A program made the position numbers and the translations under genes. From CAYLQA01 sp964385695 (lineage in GTDB: Bacteria; Desulfobacterota; Desulfobulbia; Desulfobulbales; Desulfurivibrionaceae), in the NCBI GenBank assembly GCA_964385695.1, contig CAYLQA010000030.1, forward strand, positions 1-47,384: a stretch of DNA of 47,384 bases. Reading direction: 5' to 3'. Shown one piece after another: positions 33,261 through 43,182 of this stretch (positions are counted from its first letter, which is position 1; every line of letters begins with the position of its first letter). The notes under the pieces are model-generated. The model worked only from the letters and a program-made list of their open reading frames with translations. It had not been told where the DNA came from and made no database searches.

Positions 33261-33818
33261 ATGAATATTCAGACGATCAAAAAAATCATACTCCCGCTCA
33301 TGCTCGTGGCCATCTCGGCTGCAGGGTGCGGCTATTATAATCCCAACATGATGCCGGCCGAGCAACAGGGTCCGCCCATTAAGCTCCACGTCCCGCTCTG
33401 GGACAACCCAACCTCGGAAATACGTCTGGCAACCGATATTCATAATGCGCTGCAGGATTGGCTGATTCAGTCAAAACGCTTGCAGCTTACCAAATCATCC
33501 GTGAATTCGGATTATGTCCTGTCCGGCAAGGTCATATCAGTACGGTATCCTGGGCGATCATACACAACAACCGACCAGGCCCAAGCACTTAAAGCCATTC
33601 TCACTGTGGAATACGCTGTGCGGGATACGTCATCAAACAAAGTCGTCTGGGAGGCCAAAAGATATTCCCTTGAAGAGACCTACTCCTTGGGCAGCAGCAG
33701 CTCAGATACGGACAACAACAAGAAAAAAGCACTTGAACTGATCATTGATGACCTGGGTGAGAATATTTATATCCGCCTCTATCGTGCTATATCGCGTCAC
33801 CAACGAAGCAAAAAATAG
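33261..33818 (+). CDS. lptE: LPS assembly lipoprotein LptE
   Basis: LptE is the outer-membrane lipoprotein that plugs the LptD barrel during lipopolysaccharide insertion. The 185-residue protein has a lipoprotein signal peptide with lipobox S-A-A-G-Cys23 followed by GYY, typical of LptE. The core contains two alpha/beta units (IRLATDIHNALQDWLIQS, then the DYVLSGKVISV strand) and a C-terminal helix pair with DLGENIYIRLYRAI. It is immediately downstream of leuS, as in many proteobacteria. Sequence conservation in this family is low, so the call leans on the lipobox, the strands and the position. Confidence 0.85.
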   Translation: MNIQTIKKIILPLMLVAISAAGCGYYNPNMMPAEQQGPPIKLHVPLWDNPTSEIRLATDIHNALQDWLIQSKRLQLTKSSVNSDYVLSGKVISVRYPGRSYTTTDQAQALKAILTVEYAVRDTSSNKVVWEAKRYSLEETYSLGSSSSDTDNNKKKALELIIDDLGENIYIRLYRAISRHQRSKK

Positions 33819-34066
33819 TGTTGCCGCACCGCAAAACGATCATTTTTTTCAATAAATAGTCATTGTCTTTAGTCCAATCAACCGCAAAACCTTCTGCTCA
33901 AAAGCGATCACAGCCCGCGCATAACTGAGGGGATTTTTGCGCCTGAAAATAGGCATGGAAATATATTTTCAGGAAAGGTATATAGTGTATTCCCTACACG
34001 AAACCAGCTAATTTTAATGAAACCGTAACCAGTTACGATTCCAACACCTATATCTGGGAGGATCAG

Positions 34067-36064
34067 ATGCCATCTCGTAGAGAACTTGCCAATGCTATCC
34101 GCGCTTTGAGCATGGACGCCGTTCAAAAAGCCAAATCCGGACACCCTGGTGCACCCCTTGGCATGGCAGACATTGCTGAGGTTTTGTGGAATAATTTTCT
34201 GCGCCACAATCCAAAAAATCCGGAGTGGGCCAACCGCGACCGTTTTATTCTCTCAAACGGACATGGCTCCATGCTGCTCTACTCACTGTTGCATCTTGCC
34301 GGCTATGATCTCCCCATTGATGAGCTCAAAAACTTTCGCCAACTCCACTCCAAGACTCCAGGCCATCCTGAGTACGGATATGCGCCTGGTGTAGAGACGA
34401 CCACCGGCCCTCTTGGCCAAGGCATTGCCAATGCAGTTGGTATGGCCATTGCCGAAAAGACCTTGGCAGGCCAGTTCAACAAGCCAGGCCACGAGATTAT
34501 TGACCATCATACCTATACCTTTATGGGTGACGGCTGCATGATGGAGGGCATCTCCCATGAGGCGTGCTCACTGGCAGGTACCTTGAAGCTTGGCAAACTC
34601 ATCGCCATATATGATGACAACAACATCTCCATTGATGGCGAGGTCGGCGGCTGGTTCACAGAGGACATCCCCAAGCGTTTTGATTCATACGGTTGGCACG
34701 TCATTGCCAACGTGGACGGTCATGATGCTGAGGCAGTACAAAAAGCCATTGAAGAAGCAAGGTCTGTTACAGATAAACCTTCTCTCATCTGCTGCAAGAC
34801 CATCATTGGTTGGGGATCCCCCAACAAGCAGGGTAAAGAGGATTGCCACGGCGCGCCGCTTGGTGATGATGAGATCGCCCTGGTACGTGAGACCATTGGC
34901 TGGCCCCATGCTCCTTTTGAGATTCCAGCTGACATTTATGCCGGCTGGGATGCAAAAGAAAACGGTGCCAAGCTAGAGTCTGATTGGGACAAAAGCTTTG
35001 CCGCATACAGTAACGCATACCCGGAAGAGGCTGCTGAATTAAAGCGCCGCATGGCTGGAGACCTTCCTGCTGACTGGCAGGAAAAGGCCGCGGCCTTTAT
35101 TAATGACGTCAATGCCAAGGCAGAAAAAGTTGCCACCCGGAAGGCCTCCCAACACTGCCTCAATGGATACGGCCCCTTGCTGCCCGAGATCATCGGCGGT
35201 TCCGCGGACCTGGCAGGCTCCAACCTGACCATCTGGTCCGGGAGTAAGGGGATCCAAGAGCATGCAGACGGAAATTACATCTACTTTGGTGTACGCGAGT
35301 TCGGTATGGCAGCCATTGCCAATGGTATTGCCCTGCACGGCGGTTTTATCCCCTATACTGCCACCTTCTTGATGTTCTCTGAATATGCACGCAATGCCCT
35401 GCGCATGGCTGCCTTGATGAAGCAACAATCCGTCTATGTCTTTACCCACGACTCAATCGGTTTGGGGGAAGACGGCCCCACCCATCAACCGGTTGAGCAG
35501 GCAGCAACCCTGCGCATGATCCCCAACATGGATGTTTGGCGTCCCTGCGATTATGTTGAGACTGCCGTGGCCTGGAAATCATCCGTGGAAAAACAGGACG
35601 GCCCCTCCTCATTGCTGCTTTCCCGCCAGGGTCTGCCGCACATGGAGCGCTCTAACGAGCAGCTTGCCAATATCGCCAAAGGCGGTTACATCCTTGGAGA
35701 TTGCGGCTGCGACACCCCGGATGCCATTATCATTGCCACCGGCTCCGAGGTTGAGCTTGCCATGAATGCAGCAAAATCCCTTGGCGATAAAGGCAAAAAG
35801 ATCCGTGTGGTCTCCATGCCTTCCACTGATGTCTTTGATGCACAGGATGAAGCTTACAAACAGAGTGTCCTGCCGGATAGCTGTGCTGCCCGTGTTGTTG
35901 TTGAGGCAGGAGTAACCGGTGGCTGGTATAAATATGCTGGCAGCAAAGGCAAGGTCATCGGCCTTGACCGTTTTGGCGAATCAGCTCCGGCTGGTGATCT
36001 CTTCAAATTCTTCGGCTTTACCGAGGAAAATGTTGTGAAGAGCGTTGAAGAAGTTCTTGTCTAA
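34067..36064 (+). CDS. tkt: Transketolase
   Basis: This thiamine-diphosphate enzyme transfers two-carbon ketol units in the non-oxidative pentose phosphate pathway. The 665-residue protein has the full bacterial architecture. The N-terminal ThDP domain contains the motif MGDGCMMEGISHEA, ending in YDDNNISIDG. The catalytic-histidine signature reads SGHPGAPLGMAD near residue 26. The pyrimidine-binding domain has the conserved glutamate in VREFGMAAIANG and HDSIGLGEDGPTHQP, and a C-terminal domain follows. GGGAGG lies eight bases before the ATG. The 248-base gap upstream shows no confident promoter. An intrinsic terminator follows. Confidence 0.98.
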   Translation: MPSRRELANAIRALSMDAVQKAKSGHPGAPLGMADIAEVLWNNFLRHNPKNPEWANRDRFILSNGHGSMLLYSLLHLAGYDLPIDELKNFRQLHSKTPGHPEYGYAPGVETTTGPLGQGIANAVGMAIAEKTLAGQFNKPGHEIIDHHTYTFMGDGCMMEGISHEACSLAGTLKLGKLIAIYDDNNISIDGEVGGWFTEDIPKRFDSYGWHVIANVDGHDAEAVQKAIEEARSVTDKPSLICCKTIIGWGSPNKQGKEDCHGAPLGDDEIALVRETIGWPHAPFEIPADIYAGWDAKENGAKLESDWDKSFAAYSNAYPEEAAELKRRMAGDLPADWQEKAAAFINDVNAKAEKVATRKASQHCLNGYGPLLPEIIGGSADLAGSNLTIWSGSKGIQEHADGNYIYFGVREFGMAAIANGIALHGGFIPYTATFLMFSEYARNALRMAALMKQQSVYVFTHDSIGLGEDGPTHQPVEQAATLRMIPNMDVWRPCDYVETAVAWKSSVEKQDGPSSLLLSRQGLPHMERSNEQLANIAKGGYILGDCGCDTPDAIIIATGSEVELAMNAAKSLGDKGKKIRVVSMPSTDVFDAQDEAYKQSVLPDSCAARVVVEAGVTGGWYKYAGSKGKVIGLDRFGESAPAGDLFKFFGFTEENVVKSVEEVLV

Positions 36065-36090
36065 AAATCAATAAATCGAACAAATAATCA

Positions 36091-36121
36091 GGGGACAGAT
36101 TGCTAATCTGTCCCCTTTTCT
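36091..36121 (+). terminator. Intrinsic terminator of tkt
   Basis: GGGGACAGATT (36091-36101) pairs perfectly with AATCTGTCCCC (36105-36115) around a GCT loop and is followed by TTTTCTTTT. It lies 27 bases after the tkt stop and directly before dusB. Confidence 0.92.
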
Positions 36122-36126
36122 TTTCA

Positions 36127-37062
36127 ATGCAAATCGCTGACCTTACCCTTAACAATCCCTTCATCCTGGCCCCCTTGGCCGGGTACACGGACATCGCCTT
36201 TCGTATCCTCTGCCGGGAATATGGCGCAGATCTTTGTTACTCAGAAATGATCAGCTGCCACGGCCTGGTGTATCAGCAGCAAAACACTCTCAACATGATC
36301 CGCACTATTGCGGAAGAACGGCCTGTGGCCATGCAACTCTTTGGCAGCAACCCTGAGGTTATGGGCGAGGCTGCGGCACTTCTGAGCAAAGAACCCATTG
36401 ACCTTATCGATATCAATATGGGCTGCCCGGTGCGCAAAGTTACTAAAAAAGGTGCGGGTTCCGCATTGATGAAGGAGCCTGAACTTGCCGCCAAAATCAT
36501 TCGAGCGGTGGTAGATCACGCCACTGTGCCGGTAACGGTTAAGATCCGCATGGGCTGGACGCATACAACCATCAATGCCTGTGACTTTGCAATGATGGCT
36601 CAAGACAGCGGTGCCGCTGCCATTGCTATACATGCCAGAACCTGGAGCGACGGCTTTTCCGGCACCGCAGACTGGCAGATGATCAAGAAGGTCAAGGAGA
36701 GCGTGCAGGTCCCACTCATCGGCAATGGCGATATTCTTTCTTACACGGATGGGCTGAAGATGATGGAGGAGACGGGTTGCGACGGGGCCATGATAGGCCG
36801 AGCCGCCTTGGGAGCGCCATGGATATTTGCAAAGGATGCCCCGGAGGATCCTTCCCTGGAATACCGTTTAACGGCCCTGCGCCGCCACCTTGAGCTCATT
36901 GAGCGTTTTTTCCCGGTGGAAAGAATATTCGCCAAGGTTAAAAACCAGGCGAATCGTTACTTCCGCGGCCTTCCCGGTGCCGCACTTATTCGTCAAAAGA
37001 TGTACGAGACCAAATCCTTTGCCGAGTTTTGTCAACTCATCGAGTCACTGCGCAATACATAG
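36127..37062 (+). CDS. dusB: tRNA-dihydrouridine synthase (DusB-like)
   Basis: This flavoenzyme reduces specific uridines in tRNA D-loops to dihydrouridine. From ATG 36127 the protein has 311 residues, the usual length. It is an FMN-binding TIM barrel with LAPLAGYTDIAFR at the start, DINMGCPVRKVTKKGAGSAL carrying the catalytic cysteine, VTVKIRMGW, AIAIHARTWSDGF, and the phosphate-binding segment IGNGDI...GCDGAMIGRAALGAPW. The longer frame to TTG 36100 begins inside the tkt terminator and is rejected. No strong ribosome-binding site is visible. It is probably transcribed alone or with readthrough into the pilus operon. Confidence 0.93.
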   Translation: MQIADLTLNNPFILAPLAGYTDIAFRILCREYGADLCYSEMISCHGLVYQQQNTLNMIRTIAEERPVAMQLFGSNPEVMGEAAALLSKEPIDLIDINMGCPVRKVTKKGAGSALMKEPELAAKIIRAVVDHATVPVTVKIRMGWTHTTINACDFAMMAQDSGAAAIAIHARTWSDGFSGTADWQMIKKVKESVQVPLIGNGDILSYTDGLKMMEETGCDGAMIGRAALGAPWIFAKDAPEDPSLEYRLTALRRHLELIERFFPVERIFAKVKNQANRYFRGLPGAALIRQKMYETKSFAEFCQLIESLRNT

Positions 37063-37191
37063 TCTCCTGCATTTTGTTCAACCCCTCCCATAACAAGGCG
37101 AGTATAAGTTGACGTACGACCCGTATCCCATTAATTTATAAGGAAATAAACCTTTCCCCTTTGCACCTTTATTACTGTTGGGCACTGATAC

Positions 37192-40100
37192 ATGCCGAAA
37201 CATTGTTTCTCCTTATTGCTCACTCTGTTTTTCTGCCTCTGCCACATCCCGTTACAGGCAGCCCTGATCCCTGAAGCTGAATACAGAATGGACGAGTGCT
37301 CATGGAGTGGTCTTGCCGGAGAGGTGGTCGACAGCACCGGCAACAGTCACGACGCCTCGGCAAATAATAGCGCCACCCCTTCAAATGCCAACCAACTTAT
37401 CTGCAGTGCGGCAAATCTTACCGGCACCCGCAATCTTCAGGTAGATACCCCATTCGCCACCGGCAATTCCTGGTCGGTCGCCACCTGGGTGCTTTTCCCG
37501 CTCAGTTCCAGCGGCCATAATCCTGTTGGCGGTTTCGGCAATGTCTATGTTTTGGGTTCTGTTGCCGGCACTGGTGATCTCGGCCTGATTTACGACAGTT
37601 TCGGCACCAATTTAAGGTGGCTGGTCTATGATAATAACGGCCGGACATCAAATGCCAACTTCCCGGACAACCTGATCGGCTGGCACCATATAACTCTGGT
37701 CGGCTCAGGTGGTTCCACCTCCCTGTTCCTTGACGGCGCTTTATTAAACACCATTAGCCGTAAGACTACCGGTGATTTTCAATACATCGGTACTTCCCAT
37801 GACGATCCTACCGGCCAGACAATTGGTGCTTTGATCGATGAATATAAGGTTTTCACCAACGCCCTAACTCCGGCTGAGATCAACACCATGTATACCAACG
37901 AGCTTGCCGGCAACAACTTTGACGGCACTGCTCGTAGCTGCCCCATCTGTCCGGTGGCAATCTATAGGTTTGATGAATGTACCTGGGACGGCACAGCAGG
38001 AGAGGTGGAAGACCTCGGCGGCAACGGCCTTCATGGCACATCCCAAAACGGAGCCCAGACAACGGATATTTCCGTGGAAAACGGTGGTATCTGCCTGGCA
38101 GCGGAATTGGACGGCGTTGACCAGTATGTTCAAGTGGATGATACGGATAATTCATTGGATCTTGCCTCGGCTCTCACGGTGATGGCCTGGGTGAAGCCGG
38201 CAAGCCTGCCTGCCGTCGGCGGCCTTAAAACCATTATCTCCAAAGACGAAAACTATGAATTTCATGTGGACAGCAGCGGCCAAATATTCTGGTGGTGGCA
38301 GGACAGCGGCGGCGGGATCCACATGTTCACCTCCACCACAACCCTGACACCGGGCCAATGGTATCATGTGGCCATTCGCTATAGCAATGGCAGCCAATCT
38401 ATATACATCAACGGCCAAGAACGCGGTACAGCCTCGGTAAGCGGCACCCTTTTAGTCAACAATGATCCGCTCCAGGTCGGCTCTGATCAAAATTTTGCAG
38501 GTCGCTATTTTGAAGGAAATATTGACGAGGTGATGATCTTTAATTCATCTCTCTCACCTGCCGACATTCTCAATATCTACAATTATCAGCTGGCAAAAAA
38601 CAACTATGACAACAGCAGCCGTACCTGCCCGGACTGCATCCCTACATCCCGTAACTTTGTTTTTTCCACACTGAACACCGCAACCCTAGCCGGGCTCAGC
38701 TTTGAGGAAGACGACCTCATTTATTACGACTCTCTGGCCGGTACGGCGGCACAAATATTTAGCGGCAACACCTCTTTCAGTAATCCCAATGAAAATATTG
38801 ACGCTGTTCACTATCTGGACAGCGGGCAAATAATTATCTCAACGGTGGGGGATGCAAGCATCGGCGGGATTAATTTTGGTGACGATGATCTGGTGCAGTA
38901 TGATCCTCTCACCGGCACAACCACCCTGCTTTTTAATGGAGGCAACCTGTTCTTGAGCGCGAACGAAGACATTGACGCTGTCCATATTCTTGCCAACGGA
39001 CACATTGCGCTGTCAACGACAGGAGGCGCCACCCTTGGCGGGCTCTCATTCGGCGATGATGATATCATCGAGTACGACCCGGTAAGCGATACGGCAACTG
39101 TGCTTTTTGACGGCGGCACCCTCTTTTCCAACCCCAACGAAGATGTAGATGCGGTTTATATTACGGCAACTGGCAATATCATCTTAAGCACTACCAGCTT
39201 TGCAAATCTTGGGGGTGTCACCTTTGCCAATGAAGACTTGGTTGAATACAACCCTTTTACCGGAGCCACCACCCTTATCTTTGACGGCAGTGCCAATTTT
39301 GCCGGAGATGAAAACATCGATGCCATTTCCGTGCAGGACTTGAACCTGGGGCAACTTGATCACTACGAGATTTTGCATGATGGCCAGGCAAGCACCTGTG
39401 CTCCAGAGCCGATCACCATCCGTGCCTGTGCCGATGCTGCCTGTACAACACTCTATAATGGCACAACCAGTGTGACCTTAAGTCCTAGCGGTTGGGTGGG
39501 GGGAGACAGTAAAATTTTCACTGGAGGCTCAGGCACATTTCAGCTTGCCAACGCAGTTGCCGGCCCTGTGACCCTTGGCATAATTTCAGCCTCACCCCCT
39601 GCACAGAACCCGAACAAGTGCTTCATTGGTACAATAGAGGACTGTACCCTCACCTTCAGCGGCGGCACTGGGCTCGTTTTTGATGTGCCTACCCTAACCG
39701 CATGTGCCACATCTACGCCCATTACCATGAGTGCGGTCAATGCCAGCTGCAATGCCGTGCTGCGCAACAGAACCCGCAGGATTAATTTTTGGTCTACCTA
39801 TATCAATCCTGCGACAGGAACCAGGCCGGTTTCCATAAACGGCATCCCTATTTCCGGTAGCCCACCGGGGACACCAATCCGTCTCTCGTTTAACAACGCC
39901 GGGCAAACAACCTTTACGCTCAACTATGCCGATGCTGGCCAACTGCAACTCAATGCAGATTTTTTAAGCCTGACCGGCTCTGACACCTTTGTGGTTGCGC
40001 CCCACAGCTTTGCTCTTGCCGCCACGACCGACAGCGGTGCAACGCCTTTGACCAACACCACAGCTACCGGTGATCCAAAGGTAAAAACAGGCACGGCCTT

Positions 40101-41322
40101 TCAGCTTACCATTACTGCCCAATGCCAAGACGGCACGCCTACCCCGAATTTTGCCTGGGACACAAATCTTTCTGCAGTTGCTCCTTCTAACCCAGCACCG
40201 GTTATCGGGGGCACCCTTGGGGCACTAACCATTAACAGCGGGACTGCAACTATCACGGCAGCAACCTATGGTGGAGGAATAGCCACAACCGCGCAGCTTG
40301 AATACAGCGAGGTGGGCAACATAACTATCCAGTCCCAGGCACTAAATTATTTGGGGGCAACAGATGCCGATGTGTCAGGGGTCTCCGGTCTGGTAGGCCG
40401 TTTCACCCCCAATCACTTCCAAATAAGCAATACAAACCATTCGCTTACGCCGGGCTGCGCCAATGCCAAGCCAAACGACAGCTTTTCATATATCGGTCAA
40501 ACACTTGGCTATAGCGCACCACCAGATATCACAATCACTGCAAAGAACGCCTTTGGCAACACCACCCAGAACTATTTTAACTTCACTAGTGCGGGGGGCC
40601 TGAACTGGTGGCAACTCAACGATATTGCCATTACCTATACAGATGCAAATATGTCTGGCGGAATAACCCTGAATGCCGGAGCAGCAACCGCCAGCATGAA
40701 CAGTGATAGCCCAACCGGCAACGGCACCTTTACTACAACCTTGGGTGGAACATTCACTTACACTCGCAATGCCATTGAGAGTGCCCCTTTTGATTCCGCT
40801 CTTACCCTCTCCTTCAATGTGCAAGACAACGGCGGTATATTCTTTGATGCGGAACCGGATGGAACCAGCAACAACCCATTCTCGCTGACTCTGGATTTTG
40901 ACGGCAATAATATTCGACAGCTCAGTGGCATAATTGATATTGCAGAGGGGTTTGGCCCGGAAACAGAGAACATTGAAAATGCCCCTTTCAATGCCTTTTA
41001 TTATGATGGCACAAATTGGAAACCGAACACTGACGACAACTGCACTACCGGCTCGGAGCTTACCTTTTGCTCATCACCGGCAGGGCGCAGTATACTCACA
41101 CAACCTATAGGGGCAGCCACCTTACTCGCCGGAAGAGGGCAATTCACGGTTACGACCTCGGCAACTCCCGACGAAATCGTGACAGTCTGCCCCACTGCTC
41201 CTGGCTGGCTGACATCACTTGCCGACTGTAGTGCTCCAGACACTACTTTTTGCGGAGATTTCACCTTTGGTATCTATCGCGGGAATGACCGGATCATCAA
41301 CTGGCGGGAGATTGTCCGATGA
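37192..41322 (+). CDS. mshQ: MshQ-like giant pilus-cluster protein (two LamG domains, four 58-residue repeats, DUF6701)
   Basis: This 1376-residue exported protein opens the pilus operon. A signal peptide ends near residue 23. Two LamG/concanavalin-like domains follow (about 25-245 and 255-485), each beginning with Y-R-x-D-E-C-x-W-x-G-x-A-G-E-V. Residues 488-719 hold four tandem 58-residue repeats with the pattern S-T-x-x-x-A-x-L-G-G-x-x-F-x-D-D-D-L-x-x-Y-D. The remainder (about 720-1376) resembles DUF6701, the hallmark of MshQ, starting HYEILHDGQASTC and rich in paired cysteines. The long domain suggests a surface-exposed or tip-located adhesin. It overlaps the first pilin gene by four bases. 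The MshQ role is poorly understood in any species; adhesion is inference. Confidence 0.85.
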   Translation: MPKHCFSLLLTLFFCLCHIPLQAALIPEAEYRMDECSWSGLAGEVVDSTGNSHDASANNSATPSNANQLICSAANLTGTRNLQVDTPFATGNSWSVATWVLFPLSSSGHNPVGGFGNVYVLGSVAGTGDLGLIYDSFGTNLRWLVYDNNGRTSNANFPDNLIGWHHITLVGSGGSTSLFLDGALLNTISRKTTGDFQYIGTSHDDPTGQTIGALIDEYKVFTNALTPAEINTMYTNELAGNNFDGTARSCPICPVAIYRFDECTWDGTAGEVEDLGGNGLHGTSQNGAQTTDISVENGGICLAAELDGVDQYVQVDDTDNSLDLASALTVMAWVKPASLPAVGGLKTIISKDENYEFHVDSSGQIFWWWQDSGGGIHMFTSTTTLTPGQWYHVAIRYSNGSQSIYINGQERGTASVSGTLLVNNDPLQVGSDQNFAGRYFEGNIDEVMIFNSSLSPADILNIYNYQLAKNNYDNSSRTCPDCIPTSRNFVFSTLNTATLAGLSFEEDDLIYYDSLAGTAAQIFSGNTSFSNPNENIDAVHYLDSGQIIISTVGDASIGGINFGDDDLVQYDPLTGTTTLLFNGGNLFLSANEDIDAVHILANGHIALSTTGGATLGGLSFGDDDIIEYDPVSDTATVLFDGGTLFSNPNEDVDAVYITATGNIILSTTSFANLGGVTFANEDLVEYNPFTGATTLIFDGSANFAGDENIDAISVQDLNLGQLDHYEILHDGQASTCAPEPITIRACADAACTTLYNGTTSVTLSPSGWVGGDSKIFTGGSGTFQLANAVAGPVTLGIISASPPAQNPNKCFIGTIEDCTLTFSGGTGLVFDVPTLTACATSTPITMSAVNASCNAVLRNRTRRINFWSTYINPATGTRPVSINGIPISGSPPGTPIRLSFNNAGQTTFTLNYADAGQLQLNADFLSLTGSDTFVVAPHSFALAATTDSGATPLTNTTATGDPKVKTGTAFQLTITAQCQDGTPTPNFAWDTNLSAVAPSNPAPVIGGTLGALTINSGTATITAATYGGGIATTAQLEYSEVGNITIQSQALNYLGATDADVSGVSGLVGRFTPNHFQISNTNHSLTPGCANAKPNDSFSYIGQTLGYSAPPDITITAKNAFGNTTQNYFNFTSAGGLNWWQLNDIAITYTDANMSGGITLNAGAATASMNSDSPTGNGTFTTTLGGTFTYTRNAIESAPFDSALTLSFNVQDNGGIFFDAEPDGTSNNPFSLTLDFDGNNIRQLSGIIDIAEGFGPETENIENAPFNAFYYDGTNWKPNTDDNCTTGSELTFCSSPAGRSILTQPIGAATLLAGRGQFTVTTSATPDEIVTVCPTAPGWLTSLADCSAPDTTFCGDFTFGIYRGNDRIINWREIVR
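38653..39348 (+). repeat. Four tandem 58-residue coding repeats inside mshQ
   Basis: Residues 488-545, 546-603, 604-661 and 662-719 align without gaps or nearly so. Each carries an acidic D-D-D/E-D-D-L-x-x-Y motif, then T-x-x-x-x-F-x-G, and an N-x-D-x-D-A-V near the end. DNA identity is modest, so the repeats are old. They may form propeller blades or calcium-binding units. Confidence 0.85.
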
Positions 41323-41774
41323 ACACCCGCGGCTTCACTCTCATTGAACTGATAGTGATCATTGTTCTTGTCGGTATACTGGCAATTGCGGCAGTGATAT
41401 CATTTCCTACGGACATGAACACCGAGGCTGCCCGGTTGGAGTTTATCCGCGCTGTACGTTATGCTCAGCACAGAGCAATGACCAGGGAATATACCGGTTT
41501 TGGCACAGCATGGGGTATCACTGTTGGGGGGAATCAGTATACCGTAGAACGCTTAGGAGGAGGAGAACAGGCGGAAACAGAGTACGTCGGTCGCTTCTTG
41601 CTGGACAATAACGCTATCGGTTTGACCGGCCCATCTATCTACTTCAATGCCTTAGGAGAACCCATTGATACCGGCAGCGGCGCTCCATTAATCAACATCG
41701 ACCCTTTTATTATTACTGCCGATGGACCACCTGTGACCGTTACTGTCTCTCCAGAGACCGGGTTTGTAAACTGA
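41319..41774 (+). CDS. mshC: MSHA minor pseudopilin, MshC-like
   Basis: This 151-residue type IV prepilin has a very short leader (MNTRG) cleaved before FTLIELIVIIVLVGILAIAAV, with the conserved glutamate at mature position 5. The rest is a GspH/MshC-like head with AARLEFIRAVRYAQHRAM after the helix. It overlaps mshQ by four bases (ATGA) and the next gene by one, so translation is coupled. By order and sequence it best fits MshC, but assignment among minor pilins is approximate. Confidence 0.78.
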   Translation: MNTRGFTLIELIVIIVLVGILAIAAVISFPTDMNTEAARLEFIRAVRYAQHRAMTREYTGFGTAWGITVGGNQYTVERLGGGEQAETEYVGRFLLDNNAIGLTGPSIYFNALGEPIDTGSGAPLINIDPFIITADGPPVTVTVSPETGFVN

Positions 41775-42403
41775 TGCAACATCTTTCCCTTACACAAACT
41801 CCCTGCCACAAACAGGCAGGGTATACCTTGATCGAGTTGATTCTGACCATCATTCTCCTTGGGGCCATTGCCGGAATGCTGCTGCCTTTTTTCACTGCTG
41901 CCATTCACAGCCCGGACCCTGTTATTCGTGAACGGGCCATCCACCTCGGCCAGGCTATGATGGATGAAATCCTCAATAAACGTTGGGATGAGAACACCCC
42001 TGTCGGTGGCGGGCCGATCTGTACCAACGAAAGTTCGCTTCAAGGACCTCGTCCTTCACTACTATATAGTACATGTGGAGGCATGGTTGCTGCCGAATGG
42101 TCAGCACAAACAGCTGGTTTCGGACCCGAAGGAACAGAAGTTCGTACTACCTTTGATGATGTTGATGACTACCATGGCATAAATATGTCTAACGATTTCA
42201 CTGATCAAAACGGCAACGCATTTACACTCACAGGTTATCAGCGCCAGGTGAACATCAGATATATTCTAAGCGATACAGCTGTCATTAACGTAGGAACGGA
42301 CAACGCCGGAGGTACAAGAACAGATACAAAACTGATTGAGGTTATTGTCACCTCACCCTTAGGTGAAACCTTCAATTTCGTCGCTGTGGCCTGCAATATA
42401 TGA
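41774..42403 (+). CDS. mshD: MSHA minor pseudopilin, MshD-like
   Basis: This 209-residue prepilin has a 16-residue leader ending in Gly, followed by YTLIELILTIILLGAIAGMLL (mature helix with Glu5). After it comes RERAIHLGQAMMDEILNKRWDENTPVGGG, which is typical of MshD. Two cysteines near residues 84 and 99 could form a disulfide. It overlaps the previous gene by one base and mshO by four. Minor pilins of this kind prime pilus assembly. Confidence 0.82.
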   Translation: MQHLSLTQTPCHKQAGYTLIELILTIILLGAIAGMLLPFFTAAIHSPDPVIRERAIHLGQAMMDEILNKRWDENTPVGGGPICTNESSLQGPRPSLLYSTCGGMVAAEWSAQTAGFGPEGTEVRTTFDDVDDYHGINMSNDFTDQNGNAFTLTGYQRQVNIRYILSDTAVINVGTDNAGGTRTDTKLIEVIVTSPLGETFNFVAVACNI

Positions 42404-43182
42404 ATGCCATAAAAAAACAACATTTAGCAAACAACCTTGGCTTTACCATTATTGAACTTATTGTCGTCATCGTACTTATTGGCATCCTTGGGGCAATGGG
42501 AGCCGGGTTTATCAGTGAAACATTCAAGGGGTTTCGCGATACGGATGTGCGCATGCAGATCTATGAGGAGGGAAAAGCTGCTTTGTTCCGCATGGAGCGT
42601 GAGCTGCATATCGCCCTACCAAACGCTGTCAACATCGTGGGCAACAGCATTACTTTTGGCCTTATTGACACCCAGGTTATGAGCACCCCCAACGTGGTTT
42701 TTGGCCAGTACACAGAAACGAATCCGGTTGGGGGCTTAACCATATCCGATCGCACTAATGCACTCCCAGCCGAAACAACAATTTCTATCTACAATACCAA
42801 CTGGGCAAACTTTAACGGCGGAAATAGCCTGTATAGGGTTGCAAGTGCTGCAGGAAGCCAAATGACTTTGGATGCGCCTATCGCACAATCCTCCCCCAGC
42901 AGGCGATTTTACGCAGTAAGGCCTCAAGCAGTCCGTTATAATCTGAACGGCACAACGCTTCAACGTGATACAGCAGGTGTAACCAGTGGTGGTGTTGGTG
43001 GATTTAACGTTCCTCCTCGGCCATTGGCAAACGATGTCATTCAAACAGGCGGGCTGCCGTTATTTACATACACAGCAGGCTCAACACAAAGAAACAGCCT
43101 GGTAACCATCCACTTTTCTATTACAAGGAATAATGAAACAGTTAACTTTCATAAAGAGATCCAGATCAGAAACATTCTATAA
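42400..43182 (+). CDS. mshO: MSHA minor pseudopilin, MshO-like
   Basis: This 260-residue prepilin has a 14-residue leader ending in Gly, then FTIIELIVVIVLIGILGAMGA. The following DTDVRMQIYEEGKAALFRMERELHIALPNAV is characteristic of MshO/PulJ-like pseudopilins. Start and stop overlaps with both neighbours place it in the mshC-D-O-P unit. Confidence 0.83.
   Translation: MNAIKKQHLANNLGFTIIELIVVIVLIGILGAMGAGFISETFKGFRDTDVRMQIYEEGKAALFRMERELHIALPNAVNIVGNSITFGLIDTQVMSTPNVVFGQYTETNPVGGLTISDRTNALPAETTISIYNTNWANFNGGNSLYRVASAAGSQMTLDAPIAQSSPSRRFYAVRPQAVRYNLNGTTLQRDTAGVTSGGVGGFNVPPRPLANDVIQTGGLPLFTYTAGSTQRNSLVTIHFSITRNNETVNFHKEIQIRNIL

Noticed and set aside
36100..36126. TTG start for dusB
   Set aside because: It lies inside the tkt terminator stem; the internal ATG gives the normal N-terminus.
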